A stretch of DNA of 64,000 nucleotides from Gigaspora margarita (GCA_009809945.1 WTPW01000489.1:269173-333172); one strand, 5' to 3'. Positions 48,700 through 61,140 are shown, numbered from the stretch's first letter. Numbers and translations: made by a program. The notes: generated from the sequence alone by a model not told the origin.

Positions 48700-49440
48700 A
48701 TTTTTACAACAAATACCAACTCTAACTTTGGAAATCTAATGACCTTTCAAATCTATGCACAAGCCAACTTAGCCTTTTGAAACTTTGCAAGAACAAACAA
48801 TTACTTGCTCTAGCAATTTGTAAATTTTCAAGAACACCTCTTTAAAGAAATAAAGGTTTAGTTAGTGCTTTATTTATTTTTTTGTTTGACATTATTGTTT
48901 TTTTTTGTTTTTTTTAATATTCTGCCAATTTGTGAGGAAAATAACATAGGTTTTTCAACACTTTGTAAGCAAACCCAAACTTTTCCGCGACTTTGCAAAA
49001 ATATATACAAGTTGATTTTAGAATTTCTATCACGAACTCTATATAGAGAAATGGAGATTTGGGCTTTTATTTTTTTTTATTCAGTTTGCTTACATTCCAT
49101 TTTTTTTGTTTGTTTTCTTTTTATTTATTTCTTTAATTTTTATTTTTTTATTATTCTGGCACATTGTGAAAACCTTCAATGATTTCTGAATTGAAAGAAA
49201 TGAACTCTTACTTTAAAGAAATAGAGATTTGGGGCTTTGTTTTTTTTTTTATTTATTCTTATATTTTTGTTTTTTTGTTTGATTTCTTTTTTTTTTACTT
49301 ATTTTTTTAAATTTATTTATTTATTCCTGACTTTCTTTAAAACTTTGCAAGAAAACGATCTGATTTTTCTGGTATTTTACAAGAATACCAACTCTAATTT
49401 CTCTAGCGCTTTGCAAGAAGTAGCGAATATGAGTGAATAT
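48700..49440 (+). repeat. CTTTGCAAGAA tandem-motif family, large copy
   Basis: GACTTTGCAAAAATATATAC, AAACTTTGCAAGAAAACGAT and GCGCTTTGCAAGAAG recur with spacing of 35-45 bp, separated by T-rich blocks. A GAAATAGAGATTTGGG(G)CTTT phrase occurs twice (49048, 49218). It is the inverse orientation of the copies at 5690, 10880 and 11880. Confidence 0.65.
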
Positions 49441-49713
49441 AATAGTAGATGCAACAAAGTGCGAAAGTGATTAAAAATTATTACTATTTTTTTATTTTTG
49501 TTTTTTTTTTGTTATTTTTTTTTTGAGGGTTTTTTTTGGTTTTTCATTTTATTTATAATAATATATAATAAAAATATTTAATATAATATAATATATAATA
49601 ATAATAAATAAATAAATAATTTTATATTAAATTGCAAAAACTTGAAAATATTGATTAAAAATGTATATTTAATTTAAAATATAATATATAATAATAATAG
49701 AAAAAATCAGTTC

Positions 49714-50790
49714 TGCGGGTCGATAGCATAGCAGTTATACTCCCAGGATGCAAATCAAAGGTTGCCAGTTCGAATCCCTCTAGAGACAAAATAGAAAAAA
49801 CTAGCCAGTTAGGGAACTGAAACACTGTGGGAAAACAGGGACCCAGAAAATCTACGGACGGACTTAATTGGGCAGTTACTATTATCAAATCTGTGGCGAT
49901 GACGAGAAATGTGTCAGAACCCAATTTGGAATAACTGAAGTTCCACAAAACGTAATATGAGGCCCAAGTCTGATATTTGTAATACTACATGAACTTGTAG
50001 CACCGTTGAACCGAATTGGTTAAGGGTAGAGTTAATGTAATAGGGCAAATTAGTGCAGATCATTGCTAAATTTTTTTTATATATAATAAAATTAATAAGA
50101 CGCCATATTGCTTATTAATGTTTATATATATATATAAAATAAGCTACAATATATAAATATTGGGCAACATAATTACTAAAAATTACATAAAAAATTATAA
50201 ATAGCTAGTAAGAAAAGCCATAAAAGTCGATTCCAAATTTTCGGGTGAAACAAATTTTTGGGTGAAACATTATGCAGTATATCGATCATTTTGGAATTTT
50301 ATTCATATACTAGAACATATTTCTACAGTTTATAATATATAAATACTAAATTATTTCATATATATATATATCGGGCATAAAGAAAATAAAGTATATATAT
50401 GCGTTTAACGAAGACACTTCATGTGTATAGGTGTACCGCACGTAATATGTAATATTGCAGTAATGTTCTAGAATATTCAAGAATACAAAAATGATGATCA
50501 CTTGATGATTATGTGGTACCAAAAATTTAGCCACATTTTGCTTATGATCATTGATATAATTTAACTCTACCCTTAAATTCTGGTTTGGTTTACAATGATC
50601 TGACTACTCCGGCAGTTGGTGCAGGACACCGCCCTTAGGGCCATTAAAGATATCTGGAGGAAATGTCGATCTTAGCTATGCTCTTCCAGAAGGGCCCCCT
50701 GTGTATAGTGATTTGGCGATGCTGATACATCATGTGAAAAGGGCATAAATGTGGCAATAGGGTGTTCCGAAGAGAAAAAAACAATAATAG
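49714..50790 (+). mobile_element. tRNA-headed SINE-like repeat, different family
   Basis: 49715-49788 folds roughly as a tRNA. There is a box A-like TAGCATAGCAGTTA, a very good box B GTTCGAATCCC at 49771-49781, and an acceptor-like start and end (TGCGGGT ... CTAGAGACA). G+C-richer sequence follows to ~50023, then resumes at 50578-50790 (ACTCCGGCAGTTGG, CTTCCAGAAGGGCCCCCTG) after an inserted element. No functional tRNA is claimed. The body of the repeat differs from the 14044 family. A second, identical stretch follows the single N at 51573. Confidence 0.55.
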
Positions 50791-53390
50791 GAAAAATCTA
50801 AATGGTGCCCTTGTGCATTTTGTGCCCCTAATGTACTAATAATTAATTTTATCTAGAATTAGAGTTAGAGTTAGAGTTAGAGTCAAAATTAGTACAGAAT
50901 TGCGAGAGGATCATTTTTGGTAAAAGTGCAACAGGGGTTACCCTAGTAAAATTTTGAGATATCAAAATAGGAGCACAATGTGCATGGGGCACTGTCTAGT
51001 CTAGTTTTAATAATAAATAAAAAAAAAATTATAATAAATTGTGAAACCTTGCGAAAACATGTAAAATATTTAAAATTTAAAAAAAGCATGATTATGTGAA
51101 TATAATAATTATTAATTGCAAAATTGATATTATATTAGATATATATCGATTAACCAGATATATATCAATTACTATTACTATTGATAATAATTGGCAGGTG
51201 ATATCTTACTGGTTAGTAATCGATACATATCTATATATAAAATTTGCTGATATTAGTATAATATCGAGTACCCGATATATATATGATATATTTATAATAT
51301 GCAACCAATATGTGTAGAATATATTTATACACATACCTGATATGTGTAGGGTTCATTCAGGATATTGGACATATATCAGACATATATAGTACACACATAG
51401 TATATATAGCATATACATGCCATATATATATCACATATATAAATTCTATAATACATCATGTACCTGATATGTACCTGATATAAAGTAATATCAAGAAAGA
51501 ATAAATTCGAATATTCATATATTTTTTACAATCACCTAATTATCACTTTGCCATAACAATAATATAAAGCAANCAAAGGTTGCCAGTTCGAATCCCTCTA
51601 GAGACAAAATAGAAAAAACTAGCCAGTTAGGGAACTGAAACACTGTGGGAAAACAGGGACCCAGAAAATCTACGGACGGACTTAATTGGGCAGTTACTAT
51701 TATCAAATCTGTGGCGATGACGAGAAATGTGTCAGAACCCAATTTGGAATAACTGAAGTTCCACAAAACGTAATATGAGGCCCAAGTCTGATATTTGTAA
51801 TACTACATGAACTTGTAGCACCGTTGAACCGAATTGGTTAAGGGTAGAGTTAATGTAATAGGGCAAATTAGTGCAGATCATTGCTAAATTTTTTTTATAT
51901 ATAATAAAATTAATAAGACGCCATATTGCTTATTAATGTTTATATATATATATAAAATAAGCTACAATATATAAATATTGGGCAACATAATTACTAAAAA
52001 TTACATAAAAAATTATAAATAGCTAGTAAGAAAAGCCATAAAAGTCGATTCCAAATTTTCGGGTGAAACAAATTTTTGGGTGAAACATTATGCAGTATAT
52101 CGATCATTTTGGAATTTTATTCATATACTAGAACATATTTCTACAGTTTATAATATATAAATACTAAATTATTTCATATATATATATATCGGGCATAAAG
52201 AAAATAAAGTATATATATGCGTTTAACGAAGACACTTCATGTGTATAGGTGTACCGCACGTAATATGTAATATTGCAGTAATGTTCTAGAATATTCAAGA
52301 ATACAAAAATGATGATCACTTGATGATTATGTGGTACCAAAAATTTAGCCACATTTTGCTTATGATCATTGATATAATTTAACTCTACCCTTAAATTCTG
52401 GTTTGGTTTACAATGATCTGACTACTCCGGCAGTTGGTGCAGGACACCGCCCTTAGGGCCATTAAAGATATCTGGAGGAAATGTCGATCTTAGCTATGCT
52501 CTTCCAGAAGGGCCCCCTGTGTATAGTGATTTGGCGATGCTGATACATCATGTGAAAAGGGCATAAATGTGGCAATAGGGTGTTCCGAAGAGAAAAAAAC
52601 AATAATAGGAAAAATCTAAATGGTGCCCTTGTGCATTTTGTGCCCCTAATGTACTAATAATTAATTTTATCTAGAATTAGAGTTAGAGTTAGAGTTAGAG
52701 TCAAAATTAGTACAGAATTGCGAGAGGATCATTTTTGGTAAAAGTGCAACAGGGGTTACCCTAGTAAAATTTTGAGATATCAAAATAGGAGCACAATGTG
52801 CATGGGGCACTGTCTAGTCTAGTTTTAATAATAAATAAAAAAAAAATTATAATAAATTGTGAAACCTTGCGAAAACATGTAAAATATTTAAAATTTAAAA
52901 AAAGCATGATTATGTGAATATAATAATTATTAATTGCAAAATTGATATTATATTAGATATATATCGATTAACCAGATATATATCAATTACTATTACTATT
53001 GATAATAATTGGCAGGTGATATCTTACTGGTTAGTAATCGATACATATCTATATATAAAATTTGCTGATATTAGTATAATATCGAGTACCCGATATATAT
53101 ATGATATATTTATAATATGCAACCAATATGTGTAGAATATATTTATACACATACCTGATATGTGTAGGGTTCATTCAGGATATTGGACATATATCAGACA
53201 TATATAGTACACACATAGTATATATAGCATATACATGCCATATATATATCACATATATAAATTCTATAATACATCATGTACCTGATATGTACCTGATATA
53301 AAGTAATATCAAGAAAGAATAAATTCGAATATTCATATATTTTTTACAATCACCTAATTATCACTTTGCCATAACAATAATATAAAGCAA
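49756..53390 (+). repeat. 1,817-bp identical tandem duplication across one N
   Basis: 49756-51572 and 51574-53390 appear identical throughout, with an exact 1,818-bp offset of every landmark. A single undetermined base at 51573 separates them. The first copy stops at ATAATATAAAGCAA, precisely where the second continues into TTTAATAAAAATT. This is what two overlapping contig ends look like when scaffolded without merging. Confidence 0.95.
50024..50577. mobile_element. ~554-bp insertion with TTAAGGGTAGAGTTAA ends
   Basis: TTAAGGGTAGAGTTAA at the left is exactly inverted as TTAACTCTACCCTTAA at the right. Inside are AT-rich sequence and no recognised frame. It separates two G+C-richer parts of the surrounding repeat. 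No clear target duplication. Confidence 0.65.
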
Positions 53391-54359
53391 TTTAATAAAA
53401 ATTATATATATATATTTTATTTATTTATTATAAACAATTCTCTAACAAATCAGTTACAATTTGGAATCTAATATCTATAATCTACAATTCTATAGAAAAT
53501 AACTAATGAAATACTAGTAATAATACAACAACAAAAAAAGAAAAAAGTTCAACAAATCGGTAACAAAATACCTAAAATGCCCAAGAAACTAACAAGGTAC
53601 CCAAGGTAAAATCTACAAGACACTCCAAAATGCATCAAAGCAATATCAAAATCAGTGACAAACACCTAAAGCAACTACAAACTCGCACAGAGAGCACTCA
53701 AGAAAACTGACAGAGCACCCAAAATGAAATCTATACAAGAGACCCTGAAATGCACCCAAAGCAATAATAAAATCAGTGACAAAACACCATGTAGTCATAC
53801 AAGAACACTCAAAAAAACGAAGCAAAAACTCTAAAACAATATTGAAATTGGCAACAAAACACTAAAGCAATCACAAAATCATGCAAAGAACCTAAAAAAA
53901 ACAGAAAAACTAAAGAATAGTATTTAGAACTAGAGCGCATTCACAAAAATATAACAAGAAAAAATAATAGCAATGAATAATACACCGAAATGGTCGACAC
54001 AACACCAACGACGAAGTACTAACTAATGACTCTAATGACAAAATTAGAAGCTATTATCTGAAGAACCTAAAAAAGAAAAACATGAGTTAGTATTCGAACT
54101 AAAAAGTGATTAAGAACACCAACAACTGAAAAATACACACCGAAATGGATGACACCAACAGCAGCAAAAAATGTTATAACAGTACCAATGACAAAGAAAA
54201 GTTGCTCCAAAATGAACGACAGTTACTTTCTAAAAAAAATTATTAGCAGTTAGTACTGTACTAAAAAAATTAAAATAAAATAGAAATAACAAAAAAAATA
54301 AAAAAAGATACTTATCTATTCTGATCTGAATAACAAGGGAAAATTTAAATAAAATATAA

Positions 54360-55400
54360 TATAAAAAATGATTAAATAAATTAAATAAAAAAAAAATTTA
54401 AAATAAATTAAATTATTATGTAATAAAAATAAAAAAAAATGTAAAAGTTTAAAAAAAGATAAAAAAAAATTAAATAAAAAAAGGTTAAAAAAAGTTAAAA
54501 AAAAATCAAAAGAATTGTTTAAAAATAAAAAAAATAACTGCTTAAAAAAATAAATTAAAATAAATAAATATTTAAATAAGAAAATAACTAATGTTCACCA
54601 CAGGTAATTATCACATATAATCTATATAAATAAATAAAAATAAACAATTTAATTAAACAAAAGTTAATTTTTTTTTATGTTAGAGTAAAGGTAAATATTA
54701 GAGATTAGAATAGTACTTTATATATAGTAAAATTTAGCAAGGAATTTTCTTATTGCATAAAAAAAAGTGGTTTCATAGGCAAGTTTTTAGGTTAGAATAA
54801 TTTTAGCAATTTTTTAAAAAATTCTTTGATTTTGTTATACAAAAATTGGTTTATATATTATACCTGATCCTGAATTTTAATTGGCAAATTAACTACAGGT
54901 GATAATTACCTGTGGTGTAAATTAGAAATATTTTTTTAAATAAAATTACATAATTTAAAAAATAAAAAAAATTAAAAAATAAAAAAAAATTAAAAAAATT
55001 TAAATAAAAAACTTAAAACTGAAAAAAAAATTAAAAAAAATAAAAAAAATTTAAAATAAAAATAAAAAAAAGAAAAAAAAGAATTACTAGTAAATAAAAA
55101 AAATTTTTAAAATAAAAAAATTTAAAATAAAAAAATAAAATAAAAAAAATGATTAAATAAAACAATAAAAAAAAATAATAAAAAAAATAATAATAAAAAA
55201 GCAATAAAAAAAAACAAAAAAAAAACAAAAAAAAAATAAATACCAAACTTAAAAAAAAAAAAAAAATAAAAGATAAAATAATAATAATTAATAATAATAT
55301 ATTGCATATAGTAGCTATGTGATGCAGTCACACTAAACCAGGAACAAAAATTAATTAAAAAAATAAAAAAATTGTTAAAAATAAAAGTTTAAAAAAAAGT
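54360..55400. repeat. A-rich low-complexity core
   Basis: Almost only A and T, with runs of A broken by T and occasional G or C. It matches the part of copy 1 hidden by the gap at 9674-10025. The minus-strand frames at 55031-55331 are F/L/Y-rich translations of it. At 54590-54610 and 54890-54917, ACCACAGGTAATTATCACAT and GGTGATAATTACCTGTGGTG are inverted, marking a small insert or foldback of ~325 bp. Confidence 0.75.
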
Positions 55401-55733
55401 GAATAAAAAAACGTGTTTGCTTTATTTATTTATTTATTTATTGTTTCCTGCGCATATATGCAATATAGTAATTCTGGCATTACTATGAGAATAACTAGAA
55501 ATTTAATTTTATTCCCACTATTGCTATAGATGCAATCCCATTATCTATTGCTAGTTAATACTGTATTTATCGGGTACCCAATATATTTCAAATTAAAAAA
55601 ATTTTAAATAGTAAAAATTAATTTTTTATATCGTAAAGGATAAATTTTTTTGAATATATAGAATATATGCATTGTAAACAATAATTTAGAATTATAATAT
55701 ATATATATTTAAAAATTATTTTTATTATATATA

Positions 55734-55916
55734 CAGTCTACTCCTGCAATAGTCATACCCAAAATAGTCACATTTTCTTGAAACTATATACCAATCATTT
55801 GCAGTAATATAAAATTAATTCTCATTATAATCACATGATGTAACTATTATTATGTTTCTCTTGCTATAGTCATATCAGGTTTTGCCAAATAGCGTAACTA
55901 TAGCAGGAGTAGACTG
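55734..55916. mobile_element. 183-bp Tc1/mariner-type MITE with TA duplication
   Basis: The ends CAGTCTACTCCTGCAATAGT and the inverse ACTATAGCAGGAGTAGACTG pair over ~20 bp and are flanked by TA on both sides. The insertion is absent from the matching position of copy 1 (near 10625), an empty-site control. TA plus CAGT ends suit Tc1/mariner or pogo-like mobilisation. Non-coding. Confidence 0.9.
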
Positions 55917-56089
55917 TATACATTGGTACCTAATATATCCAAACTATACGATATATGTATAATAGGTCACCGATATGTAATATTTTATACATTTTTCAAA
56001 TATAGTAATATGGTACCTGATAGGTACTCGATATATTGGTTTTTGATTTGCGAAAAGAAAAAAGATGGGTATCGCAAACAGAAAAGCAA

Positions 56090-57500
56090 ATGAAAAGCAA
56101 CTTGAGAGTATCATAGTGCACATATTAGAAAAAGAACTTATAAAAAGCTCTTTGAAAACTCAGAAGTCATACAAGAACTTTGTACGATAGAAGTTAATTT
56201 GCTTTTATACTGATGGCTTTTTACTTAATAGTGAGAAAAATCTAAAGAAAGAAGGATAAACCTAGGTTGGGTAGCTATAAAAAGTAAAAAAAGGCACCCA
56301 GGCAAGAGCTTGCAAAATTTAAAGGCGCAATTAGAGATTGGCCCTCTTTTACTAGAGCAGAACTCGCGGCCATATGGTCTGCCTTAATAGTTGTGTTAGT
56401 AAAAGTAGTAGTAACAGTATAACAAACAGTGAAGCAGCAATTTAGACAATTCGAGCAGGCAAGATGAAAGAAAAAAATAGTAAAATATTTAAGAGAAAAA
56501 TCTATACTTGCTAGAACATATCAACTGAGTAGTACAAATAAAAGAGCTTAAGCTAAGACTAAGAAAAGTGAAAAGGCATAGCAGAAACACGAAAAATGAA
56601 AAAGCTAACAAATTAGCTAAAGAGGGTGCTTTGAGTAATAAAATTCTAGTACCCAAATAGCTATAGAACAAAAGCGAATATACTGAGTTAAAATAGAAAA
56701 ATATCAGGGTTGATGATGAGACAAGAAGCTACATTACACAGCTCATGAAAGTTTGCCTAAATGCAGAATGGTCACGTCTGAAAAGCATTACAAAATGGAT
56801 TAATACAGAGGAGAAAAAGGATATGGTAGTATGAAAAGAAGTATGGAAGGATATCGAAGGAATTAAAGGTTAGAAATGTAGAAGTAGTTTAGAAAACAGA
56901 GATTGGATTTTTAGGATTAAATGTTTAAATAATTTGTTACCAACAATGCAAGTACTTAAAGGAGAAAGGGTAGTATATATAGCAAGAACACATGCATTAT
57001 TTGTCTGAGGGAACTGGAAACTATGGACCACCTAGCTGAATGCTCAGTACTATATCTGCTTTGGGACATTCTTGAAAAAGAAATAAGCAAACTCATCAAA
57101 AAATTGGCAGAGATCAAAAACCCAACACAGTAACTAAACTCGGTGACCATAATGGATAATATATTTGGAATACAGCAAAAGGAAAAGTTTACTGTAAGAA
57201 AAGAACTGATGCGAGGTCTAGTGACAAGATTGGTTATAGAGCAATAGAATTCATAACTGGTTATATAGACAAAATATCTAGATATCTACAGGCCGCAGTA
57301 AAATGTTTCAAAAAACAGTTTCACAAATATATTTGGAGCTTCTGCTACGAATAGGTAGTGGAATAGAAAATAGCCAAAGGTATAATGAAGAAGATAAAAG
57401 AAATAAAAGGAGAAAAAGCAAAGAGCCAAAAGAAAATACCACATCAGAAAAGGAGAACAAAAAACCTCGTAGGAACCAAAAAACTGAAAATAGTCAAGAA
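56090..57500 (+). pseudogene. LINE relic, RNase H domain and C-terminal part
   Basis: RNase H is recognisable from FYTDG (near 56200), through GWVAIKS-like and TRAELAAIWSAL (the catalytic Glu region, ~56360), to NEKANKLAKEGAL (~56590). A C-terminal region with LPTMQVLK and ETMDHLAECSVLYLLW (~57010-57060) follows, as in LINEs that end in a zinc-ribbon-like domain. Stops and frameshifts are frequent (for example in the GWxA stretch). Together with 47190-47890 it is one LINE, same strand, split by a ~8.1-kb nested insertion. Confidence 0.7.
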
Positions 57501-57869
57501 TAAAAACTTGAGAAGGTGTGAGAAAAAGATGATATCGCAAAAATGAAGGAGAGTATAGTTGAAAATTGGATAGTATGGGAAAAAAAACCAGCTTGGTCTT
57601 CTTTACTCAAAGTTAGACAATTAAATTGTTAAGCATTCTTGACAAGGCATACAATGGTCAGTTAATAATTATTGGGAGTTAATTACAATGATTACAAAAT
57701 TCTTAGCAAGTTAAGAAACTGAGGTGAAACAGAAAGTTGTTTTGGCAGATCGCATTGGGCACTAGCTTGGTAAATCATTATTAGATAGAACAATAGGCAG
57801 GTAGAATATATGATAGTGTAATTTACTTTGTATTCAAATAATTAATAAAGACAGAACTGTTTAAATAAA

Positions 57870-58056
57870 AAAAAATTATTATATGTAATAATATTATTAT
57901 ATATAATATTATTATATAATATTATTATTACATGTAATAATATTATTGCATGTAATATTATTTATTACATGTAATATTATTTATTACATATAATATTATT
58001 TATTACATATAATAATGTAATAATAATATACAATAATATGATTATATACAATAATG
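57870..58056. repeat. TAATATTATTATATA microsatellite
   Basis: A/T microsatellite with ACATGTAATAATATTATT and ATTACATGTAATATTATTT units. The 967-bp MITE that follows sits inside it, since the same repeat resumes at 59032 and again after 59347. Confidence 0.8.
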
Positions 58057-58064
58057 TTATTATA

Positions 58065-59031
58065 GGGAGCTACTATTTCCACCATGGTATTTTGCTATTT
58101 CCACCATGGTTACACAGGATTTTCTATTTTTAGAATTCAAAATAATAAACCTAATTCTAACTCTAACCTTACTAATACTAACCCTAACCCTAACCCTAAA
58201 AACTAATAAGTAAACCTTCTTTGGTCTCTAATTAAAAGTTGTAAAGCTCATTTTTCTGATTCTAATGGTAGTTAAATCATCAAACTCAGCCTAGTGGATC
58301 CCAAGATACTTGGGATCAAAGAAAAGAACATAAGGATCAGCAAATTCACTGTTACACAAAGCATAGAAACTGCCATCAAATGAAAAATCATAATTTGCGC
58401 AGAATTTTATTATCACAATTAACTTTGAGGTCTTAAGTAAAGTTGTTCTTTGGCTCAAAAAAATGCTAGTTTCTTAAAACGTATTTTATTGGTTTCTTAG
58501 TAAAAATTTTCACTACAATAAAAAACGTCTCAAAACGTATATAAAAAAAAAATAAAGTTAGAAAAAAAAACTGTCATATGTAAAATCATGATTTGCACAG
58601 AATTTTATTATCACGATTGACTTTGGACTCTTAAGTAAACTTGTTCTTTGGCTAAAAAAAATGCTATTTTCTTAAGACGAGTTTTATTAGTTTCTTAGTA
58701 AAAATTTTCACTACGATAAAAAAAACTTTTCAAAACGTATGTAAAGAAAATGAATAGTTTGTGTAACAGTGAATTTGCCGATCCTTATGTTCTCTTCTTT
58801 GATCCCAAGTATCTTGGGATCCACTGGGCCGATTTTGATGATTTAACTACTGTTAGAATCAGAAAAATGAGCTCTACAACTTTTAACTAGGAACCAAAAA
58901 AGGTTTACTTATTAGTTTTAGAGTTAGAATTATAGTAAATTTATAATATATTATATTAAATACTAAAAATAGAAATTCTTGTGTAACTATGGTGGAAATA
59001 GCAAAATACCATGGTGAAAATAGGCATACCC
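58065..59031. mobile_element. 967-bp foldback MITE with CACCATGG ends, 8-bp duplication
   Basis: TTATTATA flanks both sides (58057-58064 and 59032-59039). The arms pair over ~300 bp: tandem CTATTTCCACCATGGT at the tips, then CTAACCCTAACC, AACTTTTAATTAG-like and GATCCCAAG(A/T)TACTTGGGATC. The middle is a direct duplication of ~195 bp (ATTTGC(G/A)CAGAATTTTATT, CTTTGGCT(C)AAAAAAATGCTA). It is related by its tips to 24117-24845. No open frame. Confidence 0.9.
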
Positions 59032-59069
59032 TTATTATATACAATAATATTATTATATATATAATATTA

Positions 59070-59346
59070 GGGTCCATATTATTTTACTGACAATTACTTT
59101 ACCGACATAACATTTCACCGACAAATATTCACTGACAAGTTCATTTTAATGACAGTTTGTTTCACTGAAGCTCATTTCACTGACAAGTTTTTTTTTAAAA
59201 AGCATACTAACTTTAACCCTAATTTTACCCTGATCCTAACGACAATGACCAGAATTAATTTGTCGGTAAAATGAACTTGTCGGCGAATAATTGCTAGTGA
59301 AATGTTATATCGGTGAAGTGATTGTTGGCGAAATAATTGCAACCCC
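59070..59346. mobile_element. 277-bp MITE, second copy of the TTCACTGACAA family
   Basis: AATATTA flanks both sides (59063-59069 and 59347-59353). The arms carry TTTACCGACATAACATTTCA and CACTGACAAGTTCATTTTA against TCGGTAAAATGAACTTGTCG and GAAATGTTATATCGGTGAAG. It matches 20991-21307 through its length, including the central TAACCCTAATTTTACCCTGA. Confidence 0.85.
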
Positions 59347-59557
59347 AATATTATTATATACAATTATATTATTATATATTATATTATTTATTATATATAA
59401 TAATATAATAATATATAAAATATATTTTATTATATATAATAATTAATTTAAATTATAATCTTGTTTAAAAAATAATTTATTAATTAAACTATATTAGTTT
59501 TACTTGTTTTATTTATATTATACAATTTTAATTTATTAACTTTATTTTTTTTATATA

Positions 59558-59703
59558 GTCAAATCTCAATATAATCACCAGCTCAAGAAACAAGAATCTA
59601 ATGATTATAAAAAGTTGTAACTATTTAAAGATCAAATTTTTTTATAAAGTTTATAATAGATTGTACTTAAAAATAGTATAATTAAAATTATAATAAGATT
59701 TGG
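59558..59703. repeat. Possible small inverted-repeat element
   Basis: AGTCAAATCTCAATATAATC on the left is loosely inverted as ATTATAATAAGATTTGGTTG on the right. The phrase recalls pogo-like MITE ends, but the arms are worn and no duplication was seen. Confidence 0.3.
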
Positions 59704-60056
59704 TTGCATTTATTAAGATATATTATATATTTAAATAAATACTATAGCTTTATTTACAATATTATAATTATATAATATCTAATACTATATATTAAAAGCG
59801 TATCGTGTGCCAGGCACTCTTAAAAGTTACATTTTTGATGCATGTTACGTTTTAATCAAGTTATATCCTGTAAAAGCTATGATATTCATTTTATAGGCAT
59901 TTAAAAATTTTAAATTAGAGTGGCTTAAACTACCTTTTGACATATAATTCTGTTTATGCCATGATTTGAGTATCAATATTGTCTGTCTGGCTTTTAATTA
60001 TTTGTCCATGTATATGTAAATATTGTGATATTATAATTAAATCATATCGGTGGATC

Positions 60057-60547
60057 GCTGTAACATATCGGCTCGACCAATCATGATCGAGGATTATCAA
60101 AAAAATTTTACACAAAAATTTATTACGAAGCGAGTTTTTACAAAAATGGCCTTTTTAATCAGCTTTGTATTTATAATTAAGTACGTAGAAAATTATGAAA
60201 TTAATTATTTAATTATAAGCCAAAAGTAGATTAAAAAGGCCATTTTTTTGAAAATTCACTTCTGAATTTACCCTTGATAGTTACCAACCCATCTTTCAAT
60301 GCCCAACCCATCCTAAAACACCTGTGTATTTCAACAAACGGTAAAAGTACTTCTTTCTATAGCTTAGCATAGCTCTTTTATTGGATTTTATTGGTTTTTT
60401 AAATTGTCTAGACGTCAAAAAGGCTCTTTTGTTAGTTGCAACAAGTACTTTGTTTGTTAGTTTTTTTAACGTTACTTAGGAGCAAATTTTTGTGTAACAG
60501 TTTATCAAAAAAAGATCCAATTATGCCAATTCGCTGATATGTCGTTA
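60057..60547. mobile_element. ~490-bp foldback with internal hairpin
   Basis: The outer arms CTGTAACATATCGGCTCGAC ... TTTTACACAAAAATTT and AAATTTTTGTGTAACAGTTT ... TTCGCTGATATGTCGTTATG pair over ~65 bp. An inner palindrome at ~60133-60256 (AAAAATGGCCTTTTTAATC facing GATTAAAAAGGCCATTTTTT) is well kept. No coding content. Confidence 0.65.
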
Positions 60548-60549
60548 TG

Positions 60550-61130
60550 TTTATCAGATTAAAAATTTTTTTTTTACTAGTACGATCATATTAAATGTGG
60601 AAGGATGGTTCCATTCAACTTTTTGGTGAGCTATATTTTTCCTGTTAAGAAATTATTATAGTTATCATTATCTCTTTTTTTCATGGTGGGAAGCTATGTA
60701 ATTTTATGCAGTTTAATAATCTATGTTTTAGTATTAGATGCCCTTTAGTGTATTTTGTGGTTATCACATGTACTATATAAATTTTTTTTAATTCTTGACA
60801 TTACCAGGATGATCATGTTTTGTGTTATGGAAGGCAGTAAGGATAGTTTCCCTTTATTGATATCACTGCTTATTCTGATTTTTTAAAAATCCTATTTTAA
60901 TTGGAGTAATGTTTTTCATTTGTACATTTTTGGAAAAATAGTTGTCATTTAAAGTAAGGAGATTTCAAATATTGATCTTTATGCAGTATTTTTGTAATTT
61001 GTGACTATTGTAACATTTTCAAACATTCATTGTTAACTCTGTAATTTTATTATTTTTTTTTACATGCCACACATGATCATACTGATCTTGCATGGCATCA
61101 AATATCGCACAGCTATTGTGTTTATAATAA
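60550..61130. other. Spacer without a recognised gene
   Basis: Less repetitive than its surroundings, but no frame exceeds chance. Phrases such as ATGATCATACTGATCTTGCA occur once. It could hold short decayed exons, which I cannot support. Confidence 0.4.
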
Positions 61131-61140
61131 ATGTTTAACT

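Larger units (their letters stand above)
47941..56053. mobile_element. Nested insertion: CACAGGTCAAAAT TIR element, copy 2
   Basis: The left end CACAGGTCAAAATTATAC is identical to that of copy 1 (8063). The right end GGTACTCGATATATTGG, then TTTTTGATTTGCG, is its worn partner. 53075-56053 aligns with 8100-10759: the microsatellite zone, minisatellite units at 53570-54190, an A-rich core and a right arm. Between the left tip and ~51255 about 3.3 kb of other repeats is inserted. The whole sits between two parts of a LINE. Real length is probably ~1.8 kb less, because of the artefactual duplication at 51573. Confidence 0.6.

Noticed and set aside
48865..49470. Plus-strand open frames of 105 and 77 codons
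   Set aside because: They are phenylalanine-rich low complexity plus the CTTTGCAAGAA repeat, with no domain and no splice structure.
49715..49788. tRNA gene
   Set aside because: Box B is good, but the cloverleaf is incomplete and the sequence continues into repeat DNA.
50346..53135. Pairs of identical short ORFs as a duplicated gene pair
   Set aside because: They are identical because of the probable assembly duplication, and no domain or codon signal supports them.
55031..55331. Minus-strand F/L/Y-rich frames resembling membrane proteins
   Set aside because: They are reverse translations of an A-rich low-complexity core; the composition alone explains the open frame.
57286..57540. Overlapping opposite frames at the end of the LINE relic
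   Set aside because: The minus frame is a shadow of the lysine-rich plus sequence. The plus frame (57303-57503) is probably just the basic tail of the LINE relic, with no independent support.
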